The translations under genes and the position numbers were made by a program. From NCBI RefSeq assembly GCF_002505485.1, contig NZ_DAVG01000066.1, forward strand, positions 1 through 42,823: DNA of 42,823 nt, in the 5' to 3' direction. The notes beneath the pieces were generated by a model. The model had not been told where the DNA came from, did no database searches, and saw nothing but the letters and a program-made list of their open reading frames with translations. How positions within the stretch are numbered: position 1 is the stretch's first letter; every line of letters starts with the position of its first letter. Below, piece by piece: positions 33,661 to 42,803 of this stretch. The stretch is from Methanosarcina sp. UBA5 (GTDB taxonomy: Archaea > Halobacteriota > Methanosarcinia > Methanosarcinales > Methanosarcinaceae).

Positions 33661-34815
33661 ATGTACACGAAAAAACCGACAACTCCAGAAGACGTAGTTG
33701 AAAGGGCATACAAGGGAAAATGTACTAAAGAGGATGCCCTTCTTCTGCTTGAAGGAAACCCTTTTGAGCTATTTGAGCTCGCCAATAATCTGCGCGCCAG
33801 TACGGTGGGCGATACTGTCAGCTATGTGGTGAACAGGAATATCTATATCACAAACAAATGTGTTGGAAACTGCGGGTTCTGCGCCTACAGGACAGAAAAA
33901 GGATATATCCTGAGCGTTGAAGAAATATTGGAAAAAGTAGGAGAAGCGAGAAAAGCTGGAGCTGTGGAGGTATGCATCCAGGGTGGATATACTCCGGAAG
34001 CTGACATGGAGTTCTATCTTGAGATTATAGAATCAGTAAAAGCCGAATTTCCTGACCTGTGTATTCATGCCCTGTCCCCTATGGAAGTAAATTACGCAGC
34101 AGGAATCTCAGGCATGTCGGTTGAAGAAGCCCTGCGCAGACTTAAAAAAAGCGGGCTTGATTCCCTTACCGGGACTTCGGCCGAGATCCTTTCTGACAGG
34201 GTAAGAAAGATTATCTGCCCTGGAAAAATCAATACCCAGAAGTGGATTGATACCATAACTGCAGCACATAAAACAGGGATTTCCACCAATTCCACTATCA
34301 TGTATGGACATGTTGAATCCCTTGAAGAACGCCTGGACCATGTCTTTATTATCCGTGAAATCCAGAAAGAGACAGGCGGGTTTACGGAACTTATCCCTAT
34401 GGCTTTTTTGCCTTATAATAATCCTATAGGGGAAAAGATGCTTGCATCCGGAAAATTCTCGACTACAGGGCTTGAAGACCTCCAGCTCATTGCTATTTCC
34501 CGCGTAATTTTGCATACTTATGTTAAAAATATTCAGGCCACATGGGTAAAACTAGGAAAAAAACTTGCTCAGGTAGCTTTACAGTGCGGAGCAAACGACC
34601 TTGGAGGCACGCTTATGGAAGACCAGATTTCCACAGCATCAGGAGGCAGCTATGGTGAATATGTGTCTCCTGCCGAGTTCGAATGGATGATAAAAGGGGC
34701 AGGAAGAATCCCTATGCAGAGGGATACTCTATACCGTAAAGTGGAGCGAAATTTTCCTAACAGGGTAGACCCCCTTCCCAGTTTAGGAAAGACAAAGATA
34801 GGCAGTAGAGAGTAA
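33661..34815 (+). CDS. cofH: FO synthase subunit 2, CofH (second copy)
   Basis: A 384-residue second CofH, aligned over its whole length with the copy just upstream. The motif is Cys67-x3-Cys71-x2-Cys74 (CVGNCGFCAY), followed by VCIQGGYTPEADMEFY, HALSPMEVNYA, TGTSAEILSDRVRKIICP and NDLGGTLMEDQI. Small substitutions such as HAF to HAL and MPG to LTG distinguish the two near the substrate region, so the copies may not be fully redundant. The ATG is preceded by AGGATGATCGG. It closes the ferredoxin-crtI-cofG-cofH-cofH run; the first copy ends 56 bases upstream. Confidence 0.94.
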   Translation: MYTKKPTTPEDVVERAYKGKCTKEDALLLLEGNPFELFELANNLRASTVGDTVSYVVNRNIYITNKCVGNCGFCAYRTEKGYILSVEEILEKVGEARKAGAVEVCIQGGYTPEADMEFYLEIIESVKAEFPDLCIHALSPMEVNYAAGISGMSVEEALRRLKKSGLDSLTGTSAEILSDRVRKIICPGKINTQKWIDTITAAHKTGISTNSTIMYGHVESLEERLDHVFIIREIQKETGGFTELIPMAFLPYNNPIGEKMLASGKFSTTGLEDLQLIAISRVILHTYVKNIQATWVKLGKKLAQVALQCGANDLGGTLMEDQISTASGGSYGEYVSPAEFEWMIKGAGRIPMQRDTLYRKVERNFPNRVDPLPSLGKTKIGSRE

Positions 34816-34856
34816 GCGCCCGAGTCGCAAGCCTTTTGAGAAAATTGCTTGCCCGC

Positions 34857-35027
34857 AAACCTTTTGAGAAAAGGTTTGATCGAAAACCTCAGCAACGTTT
34901 GAGTTTGATTACTTTATCCCCGAACCCTATCGGCGTGATCACAACCCTTTTCAAAAAAGGCTTGACCGAAAACCTTGGCAACGTTTGGATTTGAAGACTT
35001 TGTCCCCAAACCCTATAGGCGTGATCA
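34857..35027. repeat. Two tandem copies of an 85-bp non-coding repeat
   Basis: Each unit runs from a hairpin (aaaccttttgagaaaaggttt in the first) through gaaaacct...caacgttt and acttt.tcccc to aaccctat.ggcgtgatca. Copies start near 34857 and 34942 and are clearly related with changes. A third, partial version of the hairpin may lie before them, around 34828-34855. The block follows the cofH stop. Confidence 0.85.
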
Positions 35028-35043
35028 ACCGGCGCAACGGTTG
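35024..35043 (+). repeat. 20-bp inverted repeat, left copy
   Basis: The 20 bases atcaaccggcgcaacggttg occur here and as the exact reverse complement at 42804-42823, the last bases of the window. The sequence is itself hairpin-like (caaccg / cggttg). The right copy may extend beyond the edge. Confidence 0.9.
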
Positions 35044-35440
35044 CGGGTCAACGGTTTGCGAAAATCCCTAGTAACCTTTAGGTTTGAGGACGGCACGAAT
35101 TCAGTTCAGGCAAAGTTGCAGCTCCCAAGTTTGGACTCGGGAGCGCTGTCCGTTTCGCTCACTTCGCTCGCTTAAGCGGACTAATTTAAAATATAGAAAA
35201 ACTGAATTTCGCCTGAGAGGATGAGTTTTAGAAAGCTAATTACTTTCCATGTACCTCTTTCAGTGTGATTAATTATCTAAAATAAGCCAGAGTTGGTGAA
35301 AGCGCCTGCAAGCCGGAACCAGAAGAAAAACGAGTTTATTTTTCCGGGCCGCAGGAGTTTTAATTAATTATATAATTTCAGTGAATTAAGCTTAATATTC
35401 GTTTATATTTATGTCCAAACCCAGATTTCCAGGAATCCAG
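35044..35440. other. Repeat-rich spacer before cofC
   Basis: Directly after the inverted repeat, sequence continues with aacggtttgcg and aacctttaggtttgagg, probably further repeat debris. Around 35140-35180 it is GC-rich (ttcgctcacttcgctcgcttaag-like), then AT-rich up to cofC. No gene seen. Confidence 0.5.
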
Positions 35441-36067
35441 ATGAAAGCCGTAATCCCCTTTAAAAAAGCCAGTGCAAAATCCAGATTGTCTCCTGTCTTG
35501 ACTCGGGAAGAGCGAGAAGAGTTTGTGGAACTGATGCTGAATCAGGTAATAGACACCCTTAAGGAAGCCGGTATAGAAACAATTGATATTCTCAGTCCTT
35601 CAATGTACGGGCTTGAGAATATGAAAAAAGCCAATGTGCTTCTTGATAAAGACGATCTGAACGAGGCTCTTAACAGGTATCTTGAGCAGGCTGAAGAACC
35701 GGTTATTATTTTTATGGCTGATCTTCCCCTTCTTTCTCCTAAGCACGTAAAGGAGATAATATCTACTAAAAAGGATATCTGTATCGTCCCTGGAAAAGGT
35801 GGAGGTACCAATGCCCTTTTTATAAGGGACCCTTCGAACTACAGGGTAAGGTATTATGGTTCAAGTTTTCTGACTCATTGTTCAATTGCAGCCGATTCAG
35901 GGCAGAATTTTGAAATATATGACTCTTTCTTCGCAGGTACGGATATTGATGAACCAGAAGACCTGGTAGAACTTCTCATACATGGAAGAGGACCTGCAAA
36001 AGACTACATTGACCGAAAGTTCAAAATCGAAGTCAGCAGAGGAAGGGTTGGACTGATTCCTCTTTAA
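35441..36067 (+). CDS. cofC: 2-phospho-L-lactate guanylyltransferase CofC
   Basis: Activates 2-phospholactate with GTP for attachment to FO in F420 synthesis. The 208-residue protein has the MobA-like nucleotidyltransferase fold: MKAVIPFKKASAKSRLSP with the GTP-binding Lys/Arg region, FMADLPLLSP (metal/nucleotide site), PGKGGGTNALF, and the C-terminal GTDIDEPEDLVELL. The frame is open from an ATG at 35411; the ATG at 35441 is chosen because the conserved protein starts there, AGGA lies about 8 bases before, and the length of 208 equals that recalled for the M. mazei enzyme. Confidence 0.94.
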   Translation: MKAVIPFKKASAKSRLSPVLTREEREEFVELMLNQVIDTLKEAGIETIDILSPSMYGLENMKKANVLLDKDDLNEALNRYLEQAEEPVIIFMADLPLLSPKHVKEIISTKKDICIVPGKGGGTNALFIRDPSNYRVRYYGSSFLTHCSIAADSGQNFEIYDSFFAGTDIDEPEDLVELLIHGRGPAKDYIDRKFKIEVSRGRVGLIPL

Positions 36068-36246
36068 AAACCCTCTTCTTTGACCTAAATTTCATACAAT
36101 TTGTCTGTACATTTTAATATTAACTAGTTTTTATAGATTAGTGGACTATCAAAGGATAAAAACTATTATTGGAATATTTGAAATTATAGAAAAAGAGAAT
36201 AGAGAGCATATAATGAAGATAATCTCATGTATTTTTATCTAATAAA

Positions 36247-36274
36247 AAGATAGAACCATCTCAGGTTCTATCTT
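36247..36274 (-). terminator. Hairpin terminator after the APC permease
   Basis: An 11-base perfect stem (aagatagaacc / ggttctatctt) with a 6-base loop. On the minus strand it lies 40 bases after the permease stop and is followed by TTTTATTAG, the shape of a transcription terminator. It may also block read-through from cofC. Confidence 0.65.
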
Positions 36275-36313
36275 CTGGAATTTAAAGCACAACGGCTGTC
36301 ACACTGGCAGAAC

Positions 36314-37813
36314 TCAGTCCGCAAGAGTAACGACTTCGTGCTTCTTTACAGTCTTTAATTCGTTCTGTAAGTGAACCCAGATAGGTACATACAGGAGAAG
36401 CACAACAAAACCAACCGTTGTGGCAATCCACCCGCTTTCCAGAGTGCTGATATATACGATTCCAATTAGGAAGAAGGGGATGTTCAGAATTCCGGTTGCA
36501 AAAGCTATCTCAGTCCAGCCGCGAGGAGCTTTGAAGGGTCTTTCCAGTCTTGAAAATTCAGGATTCTTTTTCGATTTTACGTAGGCAAAGAGACTCATCC
36601 CATTTGCGACGATGTACCCAACTGCAGAAGCTGAGAGAATTGCAGTCGGACTCCCAAGAAGGATCAGGCACATGTTGAAGAGACCATCTGCGATCATTGC
36701 ATTCACAGGGTTCCCGTTAGCGTTCAGTTTTCCAAAGACAGCTGGCAGGTTACCTTCAATCGCCATTGAGTAGATCGACCTTGCCGAAGACAGAAAAGCA
36801 GTCTGGATGATCAGGATCATGGCTGCAACCAGCATGAGAATCGCAATTGAGCCTCCAACCGAACCTAAAGAAAGCTTTGCAAGGGGAAGCATCGGAGAGA
36901 CCGTGTCTGCAAGTACGCCTTTAACTCCTAGAGCCCCTATAACCGAGGTCTGGACGAGCACATAGAGCACAAGGCAAATTAGACCGCAGACCAGCAGAGC
37001 TTTTGGCGTATCGGTATTGGGGTTCTTATACTCTGGCCCAAATATTGCTGCACTTTCCCAGGCAACAGCACTCCATTCGGTCATTGCGAAAAGCCCGAGG
37101 ATAATTAAGATATGCTTTAGGTCCCAGGACCAGTCCTGAGGCAGCCAGGCACCTGTAATGTTGGTAAGGTTGAAGTCTCCAGTAAAGAATGGAGCAAGGG
37201 TAATAACAACCAGGGGCAACAGTGATACCACAGCCAGAATATACCCAAGGGTAGCTCCGTTTTTGAGTCCTTTGGAGTTTATAATGATCATGGACCCAAA
37301 CACTAGCGCTCCGACTGCTAAGTTGAAGAGAGTCTGGGGAATAGCGCTAAAGATAGGGAGCATCCCGTGCAGGTAAGTCCCGATAAGGATAGCATAGATC
37401 CCAATTACTGGGCTCCAGCCTAACCAGTAACTCCAGGCACTGAAACCTCCTATGAATTTTCCTATCAGCCTGGATCTTTCACTCATGTTTTCATCTGTAT
37501 TCGAACCAAAAACAATCTGAGTATAACCTGGTAGCCCTGAAGCCTTGGGTAAAACAGTTGCAAGCTCTCCGAACGAAATGTTCTGGAAAAAACCCAGAAG
37601 GACGGTTAAACCCCAGACTATTATTGAAAGAGCCCAGACATAATTGGTGAGGTAGCCTATGGAAGGTAAAATCAATAATGGAACACCAAGAGCAATTGCA
37701 AGTCCCTGTTTCCAATCAATCGTCCTTTCGAGTTCTTTTGCTTCACATATCACCTTACTGCACTGAGGACCGTGTTCCCAATCTACTCCTGAACCGCTAC
37801 TTTGTCTACTCAA
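36314..37813 (-). CDS. APC-family amino acid permease
   Basis: A 499-residue membrane protein with about twelve hydrophobic segments, matching amino acid-polyamine-organocation transporters. Segments such as GLAIALGVPLLILPSIGYLT, GGFSAWSYWLGWSPVIGIY and AMTEWSAVAWESAAIFGPEYKNPNTD, the last with the conserved Glu of helix 6, are typical. The polar N-terminus contains Cys22 and Cys26 in PQCSKVICEA. The frame opens at GTG (37822), but that GTG forms part of GAGGTG, a strong ribosome site, and a TTG follows 6 bases later (37813), which is therefore the preferred start. The substrate is unknown. A terminator hairpin follows. Confidence 0.88.
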   Translation of the reverse strand: MSRQSSGSGVDWEHGPQCSKVICEAKELERTIDWKQGLAIALGVPLLILPSIGYLTNYVWALSIIVWGLTVLLGFFQNISFGELATVLPKASGLPGYTQIVFGSNTDENMSERSRLIGKFIGGFSAWSYWLGWSPVIGIYAILIGTYLHGMLPIFSAIPQTLFNLAVGALVFGSMIIINSKGLKNGATLGYILAVVSLLPLVVITLAPFFTGDFNLTNITGAWLPQDWSWDLKHILIILGLFAMTEWSAVAWESAAIFGPEYKNPNTDTPKALLVCGLICLVLYVLVQTSVIGALGVKGVLADTVSPMLPLAKLSLGSVGGSIAILMLVAAMILIIQTAFLSSARSIYSMAIEGNLPAVFGKLNANGNPVNAMIADGLFNMCLILLGSPTAILSASAVGYIVANGMSLFAYVKSKKNPEFSRLERPFKAPRGWTEIAFATGILNIPFFLIGIVYISTLESGWIATTVGFVVLLLYVPIWVHLQNELKTVKKHEVVTLAD

Positions 37814-38525
37814 AAATAACACCTCTTATATATTTGGTTTTATAAGAGGCAGGGGCAGCCGACCTTCCATTAAAAAATTATAAATAGAACTCATTTTGCC
37901 AGCCGGCTTGAAGTTGAAAATTTTTTTGTGGAAGATATCGAACCTCATCTTCTATATGGCAACGGTAACATCTTTTCTGTCGCAGTAAATGGTTAAATTA
38001 GAAAATTTTTGATCAAACTCTACTTCTGCAATCATTTTTGGCATCTCTCAGGTTTAATAATAGTTTAGTCCAAAGTCTACATAAAGGTAAACAGAATCCT
38101 AATTCCGATTTAATGCTATATAACTATTTCTCTTTATATCTGTTAAAAAGCAGAAACGTATTAATATAATAATAAAATTTAATAAATTATTACTACAAGT
38201 TGTGGATTGAACTCAGGTTAATCAGTAAAGAATTTGCTCATATAGTGCCTGCCTCAAAAACAATTTTTATTCCCATAATTTATGAGAGTTCTAAAATTAA
38301 TTTCCTGGTCAGAAGCTCAATTGACATTTTCAAAAATGAGCTTCAAAGAAGTAGATTTTAAGTTTTGGGGTTTTCTCATCCAAAAACTTTAAATAAAGAA
38401 TATCGTTATTAATCTATGAATGTAAAACCCAATGATTCATTGGTATTAATACTTTAAATTTTGAATAGAATCAAGATATTATATAGTCAGCAAAAATCTG
38501 AGATAGCTATTTCCAGAGGAGAGCT
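37814..38525. other. Divergent promoter spacer, no gene seen
   Basis: About 700 AT-rich bases between the leftward permease and the rightward TetR gene. It should hold both promoters and possibly a TetR operator, but I found no convincing long palindrome. A TATA-like attatataaatag element occurs near 37878 on the plus strand orientation of reading. No gene seen. Confidence 0.4.
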
Positions 38526-39137
38526 ATGAGATCTTTCACAGATGAAGAAAGAGAGATTATAAGAAGGAAAATTATAGACCGGGGCAAAGATTGTTTTGCA
38601 ATATACGGAATCAAGAAAACGAGCATTGAAGATCTTACCAAAGACCTGGGAATTGCAAAGAGCTCTTTTTATTCCTTTTTTAACAGTAAAGAGGATCTCT
38701 TTCTACAGATATTTAAGGAAGAGCGGGAAGCCTTAAAAGACAGCTTACTCGAAAATTCCTTCCTTAAATACAGGACGGAACCTGATAAAGCTGTAAGAGC
38801 TTACCTTCATTACTTGCTGAATATTGTGAATAACCATCCAATCTGGAAAAAAATTTTCATAGAAAAAGAATACGTTGAGCTGACAATCTTCCTGTCTTCT
38901 GAAGAAAAAATTAGAAATATTCATAGAGAAAACGTGGCAATGATTCTACCTTTTTTTGAGGAGTGGGCAGATGCTGGTCTTCTGATTAACAAAAATGCCA
39001 GGATTCTTGCTGAAACCACATGCGCGGTTTTTTCCCTCACCCGTTTCAGGAATGAAATTGGAGATGAGGATTTTCCGGAGATTATGGATTTTTTTATTGA
39101 TCTCCTGGCAAAGAGTATTGTAAAAAGAAATGTGTAG
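38526..39137 (+). CDS. TetR-family transcription regulator
   Basis: A 203-residue regulator. The N-terminal helix-turn-helix is typical: FAIYGIKKTSIEDLTKDLGI followed by AKSSFYSFFNSKEDLF (about residues 24-60). The rest is a helical ligand-binding domain with no clear ligand clue. The ATG has a purine-rich GAGGAGAGCT just upstream. It lies 88 bases before Tes on the same strand, so it is a candidate local regulator of the lipid genes, or it may act on the permease divergently behind it. Confidence 0.85.
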   Translation: MRSFTDEEREIIRRKIIDRGKDCFAIYGIKKTSIEDLTKDLGIAKSSFYSFFNSKEDLFLQIFKEEREALKDSLLENSFLKYRTEPDKAVRAYLHYLLNIVNNHPIWKKIFIEKEYVELTIFLSSEEKIRNIHRENVAMILPFFEEWADAGLLINKNARILAETTCAVFSLTRFRNEIGDEDFPEIMDFFIDLLAKSIVKRNV

Positions 39138-39225
39138 AACCAAATACAGGATATAGAATTTTCCTGAAAAGAAACAGGTTTTTTAAAACCTGAATACTTA
39201 TCAATGACGTGTATAAGGTGTTTGA

Positions 39226-40743
39226 ATGAAACGCATTTTATCTGTTTGTCCAGAGTGCAAAAAAGTTCTTGATTCCACTTTGTTTGAAGAAAATGGCAAG
39301 ATAATGATGAAAAAAATTTGCCCTGAACATGGAACCTTTACGGACATTTACTGGTCGGACAGCAAACTATACGACAGGTTCAGGCGCTATTCTTATGTCG
39401 GCAGTGGAGTTTCCAATGGGACTAACTCTTCTTCCTGTGGCTGTCCCTGGGACTGTGGAATTTGCTCCAAACATAAAACAGGGACATTGCTTGCAAACAT
39501 TGACGTCACCAATCGCTGTAACCTCAATTGTCCGGTATGCTTCGCTAATGCCAGAGCAAGCGGTTTTGTATATGAACCAGACTTTGAACAGATTAAAGAA
39601 ATGATGCTGACTCTCCGAAATCAAGAACCTGTTCCCTGCTATGCCGTCCAGTTTGCAGGAGGAGAACCTACAGTTAGGGAAGACCTTCCTGAAATTATTG
39701 AAACAGCTCAGAAACTTGGGTTTTCGCAGATTCAAATTGCAACTAATGGTGTCAGACTAGCAAAAAGCCAGGAATACTGTGAAGCCTTGAGGGCCGCAGG
39801 GCTCCATACTGTATATTTATCCTTTGACGGAGTCTCCGATGAACCATACAGGGCGACCCGGGGATTTAATGCTTTTCCTGTAAAACAAAAAGCTCTTGAG
39901 AACTGCAGGCAGACAGGCCTGGATAGTGTTGTGCTCGTGCCCACCCTGATAAAAGGCATTAATGATCACCAGGTTGGAGATATTGTCCATTTTGCGGCTA
40001 GAAATGGGGACGTAGTGAGAGGTGTAAACTTCCAGCCAGTAGCGTTCGCGGGCCGCATTGATCAGGCCCTACACAAAGAACAGAGAATAACAATTCCTGA
40101 TCTAGTAGCACTCCTGGAAGAACAAACAGAAGGAGAAATTCCCAGTTCAGCCTGGTATCCTGCATCTGCTGCAGTCCCCATCATTCGGTTCGTGAGTGCG
40201 GTGCGAAGGGTTCCACTTCCCGAGTTCACGGTGCACCCTCTCTGTGGAGCCGCCACTTATATCTTTGAGAGCAAGGGAAGGCTAATTCCGATAAGTGAGT
40301 TTGTGGACGTGGACGGGTTCCTTGAGTTCCTTGAGAGCGTTACTCCAGAATTTGAAGGGCAAGGTTCTAACGTAACGAAACTTGCAAAAGTTCTCTATCA
40401 TATTCCGCGCTACATCGATGAAGCCAGAAGCCCAAAGGATCTTAACATAGTCTCCCTGATAAGTAATTTTCTTAAAAACGGCACAAGAGAACATGCTGCC
40501 CAATTCCATCGAAAATCACTTTTCTTCGGAGCTATGCACTTTCAGGACCTCTACAACCTGGACCTGGAAAGGGTCGAACATTGCGGAATTCACTATGCTA
40601 CCCCTGATGGCAGGGTAATTCCCTTCTGCACTTATAACAATTTTCACAGAGAAGGAGTAGAAGCAAGGTATTCAAAACAATATAGAAAAAATATGGAGCT
40701 TGAGACGGAACCTCTGGACGTTCAGGAAAGAGGAGCAGCTTGA
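39226..40743 (+). CDS. tes: Radical SAM tetraether lipid synthase Tes
   Basis: Joins the ends of two isoprenoid chains to form membrane-spanning tetraether (GDGT-type) lipids. The 505-residue protein has the modular layout of Tes: an N-terminal rubredoxin-like segment (CPECKKV at 8-14 and CPEHGTF at 32-38), a Cys-rich bridge CGCPWDCGIC (71-80), the radical SAM motif CNLNCPVC (Cys98, 102, 105), and a C-terminal region with HCGIHYATPDGRVIPFCTYNN that can bind another cluster. The homologous gene in M. acetivorans (MA_1486, by recall) has been shown to do this. It is preceded by AAGGTGTTTGA. A ferredoxin and GGR follow downstream. Whether this species makes tetraethers is not shown by sequence. 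Confidence 0.88.
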   Translation: MKRILSVCPECKKVLDSTLFEENGKIMMKKICPEHGTFTDIYWSDSKLYDRFRRYSYVGSGVSNGTNSSSCGCPWDCGICSKHKTGTLLANIDVTNRCNLNCPVCFANARASGFVYEPDFEQIKEMMLTLRNQEPVPCYAVQFAGGEPTVREDLPEIIETAQKLGFSQIQIATNGVRLAKSQEYCEALRAAGLHTVYLSFDGVSDEPYRATRGFNAFPVKQKALENCRQTGLDSVVLVPTLIKGINDHQVGDIVHFAARNGDVVRGVNFQPVAFAGRIDQALHKEQRITIPDLVALLEEQTEGEIPSSAWYPASAAVPIIRFVSAVRRVPLPEFTVHPLCGAATYIFESKGRLIPISEFVDVDGFLEFLESVTPEFEGQGSNVTKLAKVLYHIPRYIDEARSPKDLNIVSLISNFLKNGTREHAAQFHRKSLFFGAMHFQDLYNLDLERVEHCGIHYATPDGRVIPFCTYNNFHREGVEARYSKQYRKNMELETEPLDVQERGAA

Positions 40744-41292
40744 TTTCTCCTGTTTTCTTTATGCAATGAATTTAGAAATTTAGGACTGCTTCTTGGGACT
40801 TCAGGCAGGTTTTCAGTCTGTTCCAGTTTAAAAATAAACTCATAACAATTTCTCTTAAAAAGCAAAGATATAATTCATGGTGGTGTAATACAAAATATTT
40901 ATATTAGAGAGAAAATTAACTGAAAGAAATTTTTATACCCAATGCATTAGTTCAATAGAGCCAATAACTTTAACTGGACAAATACATTAATTGTGAAAAC
41001 TATTCGGAAGAGTAAACATATAATGAATAAATCGAAATTCTGATCTGACCTTCCTGGTAATAAATTTTAAGATGAAAATATACCTCAGAAAGTCGAAAAG
41101 TATTCATTGACATAAAAAATAAAACCTTAAAAATATAATAATTAAAAAGAACTTTCAGGACTCTATTGAAGTCATCAGTAAAAATAATGTAGCATCATAC
41201 TGTCAAGCTTTTAGATCCATGTCACATTATTTGCAAAAAAGAGGATGTCTGCTGGAAATATTATAATACTTTTAAAATTTACAGGTGAGCTG
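40744..41292. other. AT-rich spacer, no gene seen
   Basis: About 550 AT-rich bases after tes, with TATA-like stretches (for example tatttatattag near 40900-40911). They likely hold a separate promoter for the ferredoxin-GGR pair. No gene seen. Confidence 0.45.
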
Positions 41293-41469
41293 GTGAGCCT
41301 TAAGATAAACAGATTTAAGTGTGGATACTGTGGTGCCTGTGTGGGTGTCTGCCCAAAGGGAGCACTCGAACTTGTAGAGACCTGGGTTGAAGTAGATGAA
41401 AATACGTGCATGTCATGCGGGATATGCGATCGCATCTGCCCTGTGGGAGCAATTGAGGTAATGAAATGA
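41293..41469 (+). CDS. 2[4Fe-4S] ferredoxin paired with geranylgeranyl reductase
   Basis: A 58-residue ferredoxin with two complete four-Cys motifs, CGYCGACVGVCPKG and CMSCGICDRICPVG. The frame runs upstream to 41245, but the GTG at 41293 has AGGTGAG just before it and gives a normal ferredoxin N-terminus (SLKINRFKCGYCG). The stop overlaps the ggr start by 4 bases (ATGA). In M. acetivorans the same pair (MA1485 and MA1484, by recall) was reported to be needed together for full saturation of archaeal lipids. Confidence 0.93.
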   Translation: MSLKINRFKCGYCGACVGVCPKGALELVETWVEVDENTCMSCGICDRICPVGAIEVMK

Positions 41470-42689
41470 AGGACATGTATGACGTTTTAGTGATAGGAGC
41501 AGGTCCTGCAGGTTCCATTGCTGCTAGAACTGCAGCCGAAAAAGGACTGGATGTACTCTTAATCGAGAAACGCCAGGAGATAGGTGATCCTGTACGCTGT
41601 GCCGAAGGCGTGAACAAAGCAGATCTCAAAAAATACGTGGAAATTGACAAGAGATGGATTTGCGCTGATCTTAATGCTTCCCATATTTACGCGCCGGACG
41701 GTACAAAGATAGAGATGGCAGAAGAAATCGCTGGTGGAGAAGTGGGTTACGTCCTTGAGAGAAAAGTGTTTGATCGAGCCCTTGCAGAACAGGCCGCCGA
41801 AGCCGGGGCGGAAGTTAGGGTAAAAACCAGAGCAACTGGCCTTATCATTGAAGACGATTTTGTCAAAGGAGCCAGGCTCATGCATCTTGGAAAAGAATAT
41901 GATGTGCGGGCCAAGATAGTAATAGGTGCTGACGGAGTCGAATCAAAAGTGGGCAGATGGGCAGGCATCGATACTTCCTTAAAGCCGATAGACATAGAGA
42001 CCTGTGCCCAGTACCTGATAGCTGGAGCGAACATAGATCAGCATCACTGCGAATTTTACACAGGCAATGAAATTGCACCGGGCGGCTATATATGGGTCTT
42101 TCCGAAAGGCGATGGAAAAGCCAATGTAGGGATTGGAGTTATCGGGAGCAAGACTGGAAAATTCAAGCCAAGGCCTGTAGACTACCTTAACAAATTTCTG
42201 GAAAAGAAATTTCCTGATGCCAGGATAGTTGAGATGGTTTTTGGAGGAGTTCCGGTTTCGGGTAGCATTGAGAAAACTTCCACTAACGGGCTGATGCTAA
42301 TTGGAGACGCTGCCCGCCAGTCCGACCCTATCACAGGCGGTGGAATTCTTAATGCAATGGATGCTGGAAAGATAGCAGGAGAAGCTGCGTATGCAGCTAT
42401 ATCCACAGGAGATGTTTCCCTCGAAAAACTTGAAGAAGTTTATGAGAAACCATGGAGAGCAACCCTGGGGCACGACATTGACATGAGCCTCATTGTAAAG
42501 AACTGCTTTATCAACCTGAGCGACGAGGACCTGAATTCACTTGCCTATTCCCTGAAAGATGTAAAATTCGAAAGAATGAGCCTTCTTGACCTGCTACAGG
42601 CTCTCTTTAAAGCCAATAAAAAACTTCTCTGGGACCTTCGAGTACTTTTCAAAGATGCCGCAAAAGAAGTGGTAAAGAGTAAGATGTAA
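41466..42689 (+). CDS. Geranylgeranyl reductase (digeranylgeranylglycerophospholipid reductase)
   Basis: Hydrogenates the double bonds of geranylgeranyl chains in archaeal lipid precursors, using FAD and electrons from the neighbouring ferredoxin. The 407-residue protein has the GxGxxG motif GAGPAGS (11-17), LLIEKRQEIGDPVRCAEGV with the conserved CAEG-type cysteine, the YIWVFPKGDGKANVGIG motif, and the late FAD motif LMLIGDAARQSDPITGGG. The ATG overlaps the ferredoxin stop. The DNA just after the stop repeats the gene's final bases, and a terminator hairpin follows. Confidence 0.94.
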   Translation: MKDMYDVLVIGAGPAGSIAARTAAEKGLDVLLIEKRQEIGDPVRCAEGVNKADLKKYVEIDKRWICADLNASHIYAPDGTKIEMAEEIAGGEVGYVLERKVFDRALAEQAAEAGAEVRVKTRATGLIIEDDFVKGARLMHLGKEYDVRAKIVIGADGVESKVGRWAGIDTSLKPIDIETCAQYLIAGANIDQHHCEFYTGNEIAPGGYIWVFPKGDGKANVGIGVIGSKTGKFKPRPVDYLNKFLEKKFPDARIVEMVFGGVPVSGSIEKTSTNGLMLIGDAARQSDPITGGGILNAMDAGKIAGEAAYAAISTGDVSLEKLEEVYEKPWRATLGHDIDMSLIVKNCFINLSDEDLNSLAYSLKDVKFERMSLLDLLQALFKANKKLLWDLRVLFKDAAKEVVKSKM

Positions 42690-42715
42690 TGTAGAGTAAG
42701 GTAGAGTAAGATGTA

Positions 42716-42735
42716 ACGCCTGAAAACTCAGGCGT
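42716..42735 (+). terminator. Hairpin terminator after ggr
   Basis: Eight-base stem (acgcctga / tcaggcgt) with a 4-base loop, 27 bases past the ggr stop, followed by cttctattt. This is a likely transcription end. Confidence 0.6.
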
Positions 42736-42803
42736 CTTCTATTTACAAATTTCCTTTTTTAGTCACCTTACAGGAAGTTCTCTCATCTCAAGTCATCCAA
42801 ACA

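Noticed and set aside
34975..35175. A 66-codon frame inside the repeat block after cofH
   Set aside because: It consists largely of the 85-bp repeat and the inverted repeat, so it is probably not a gene.
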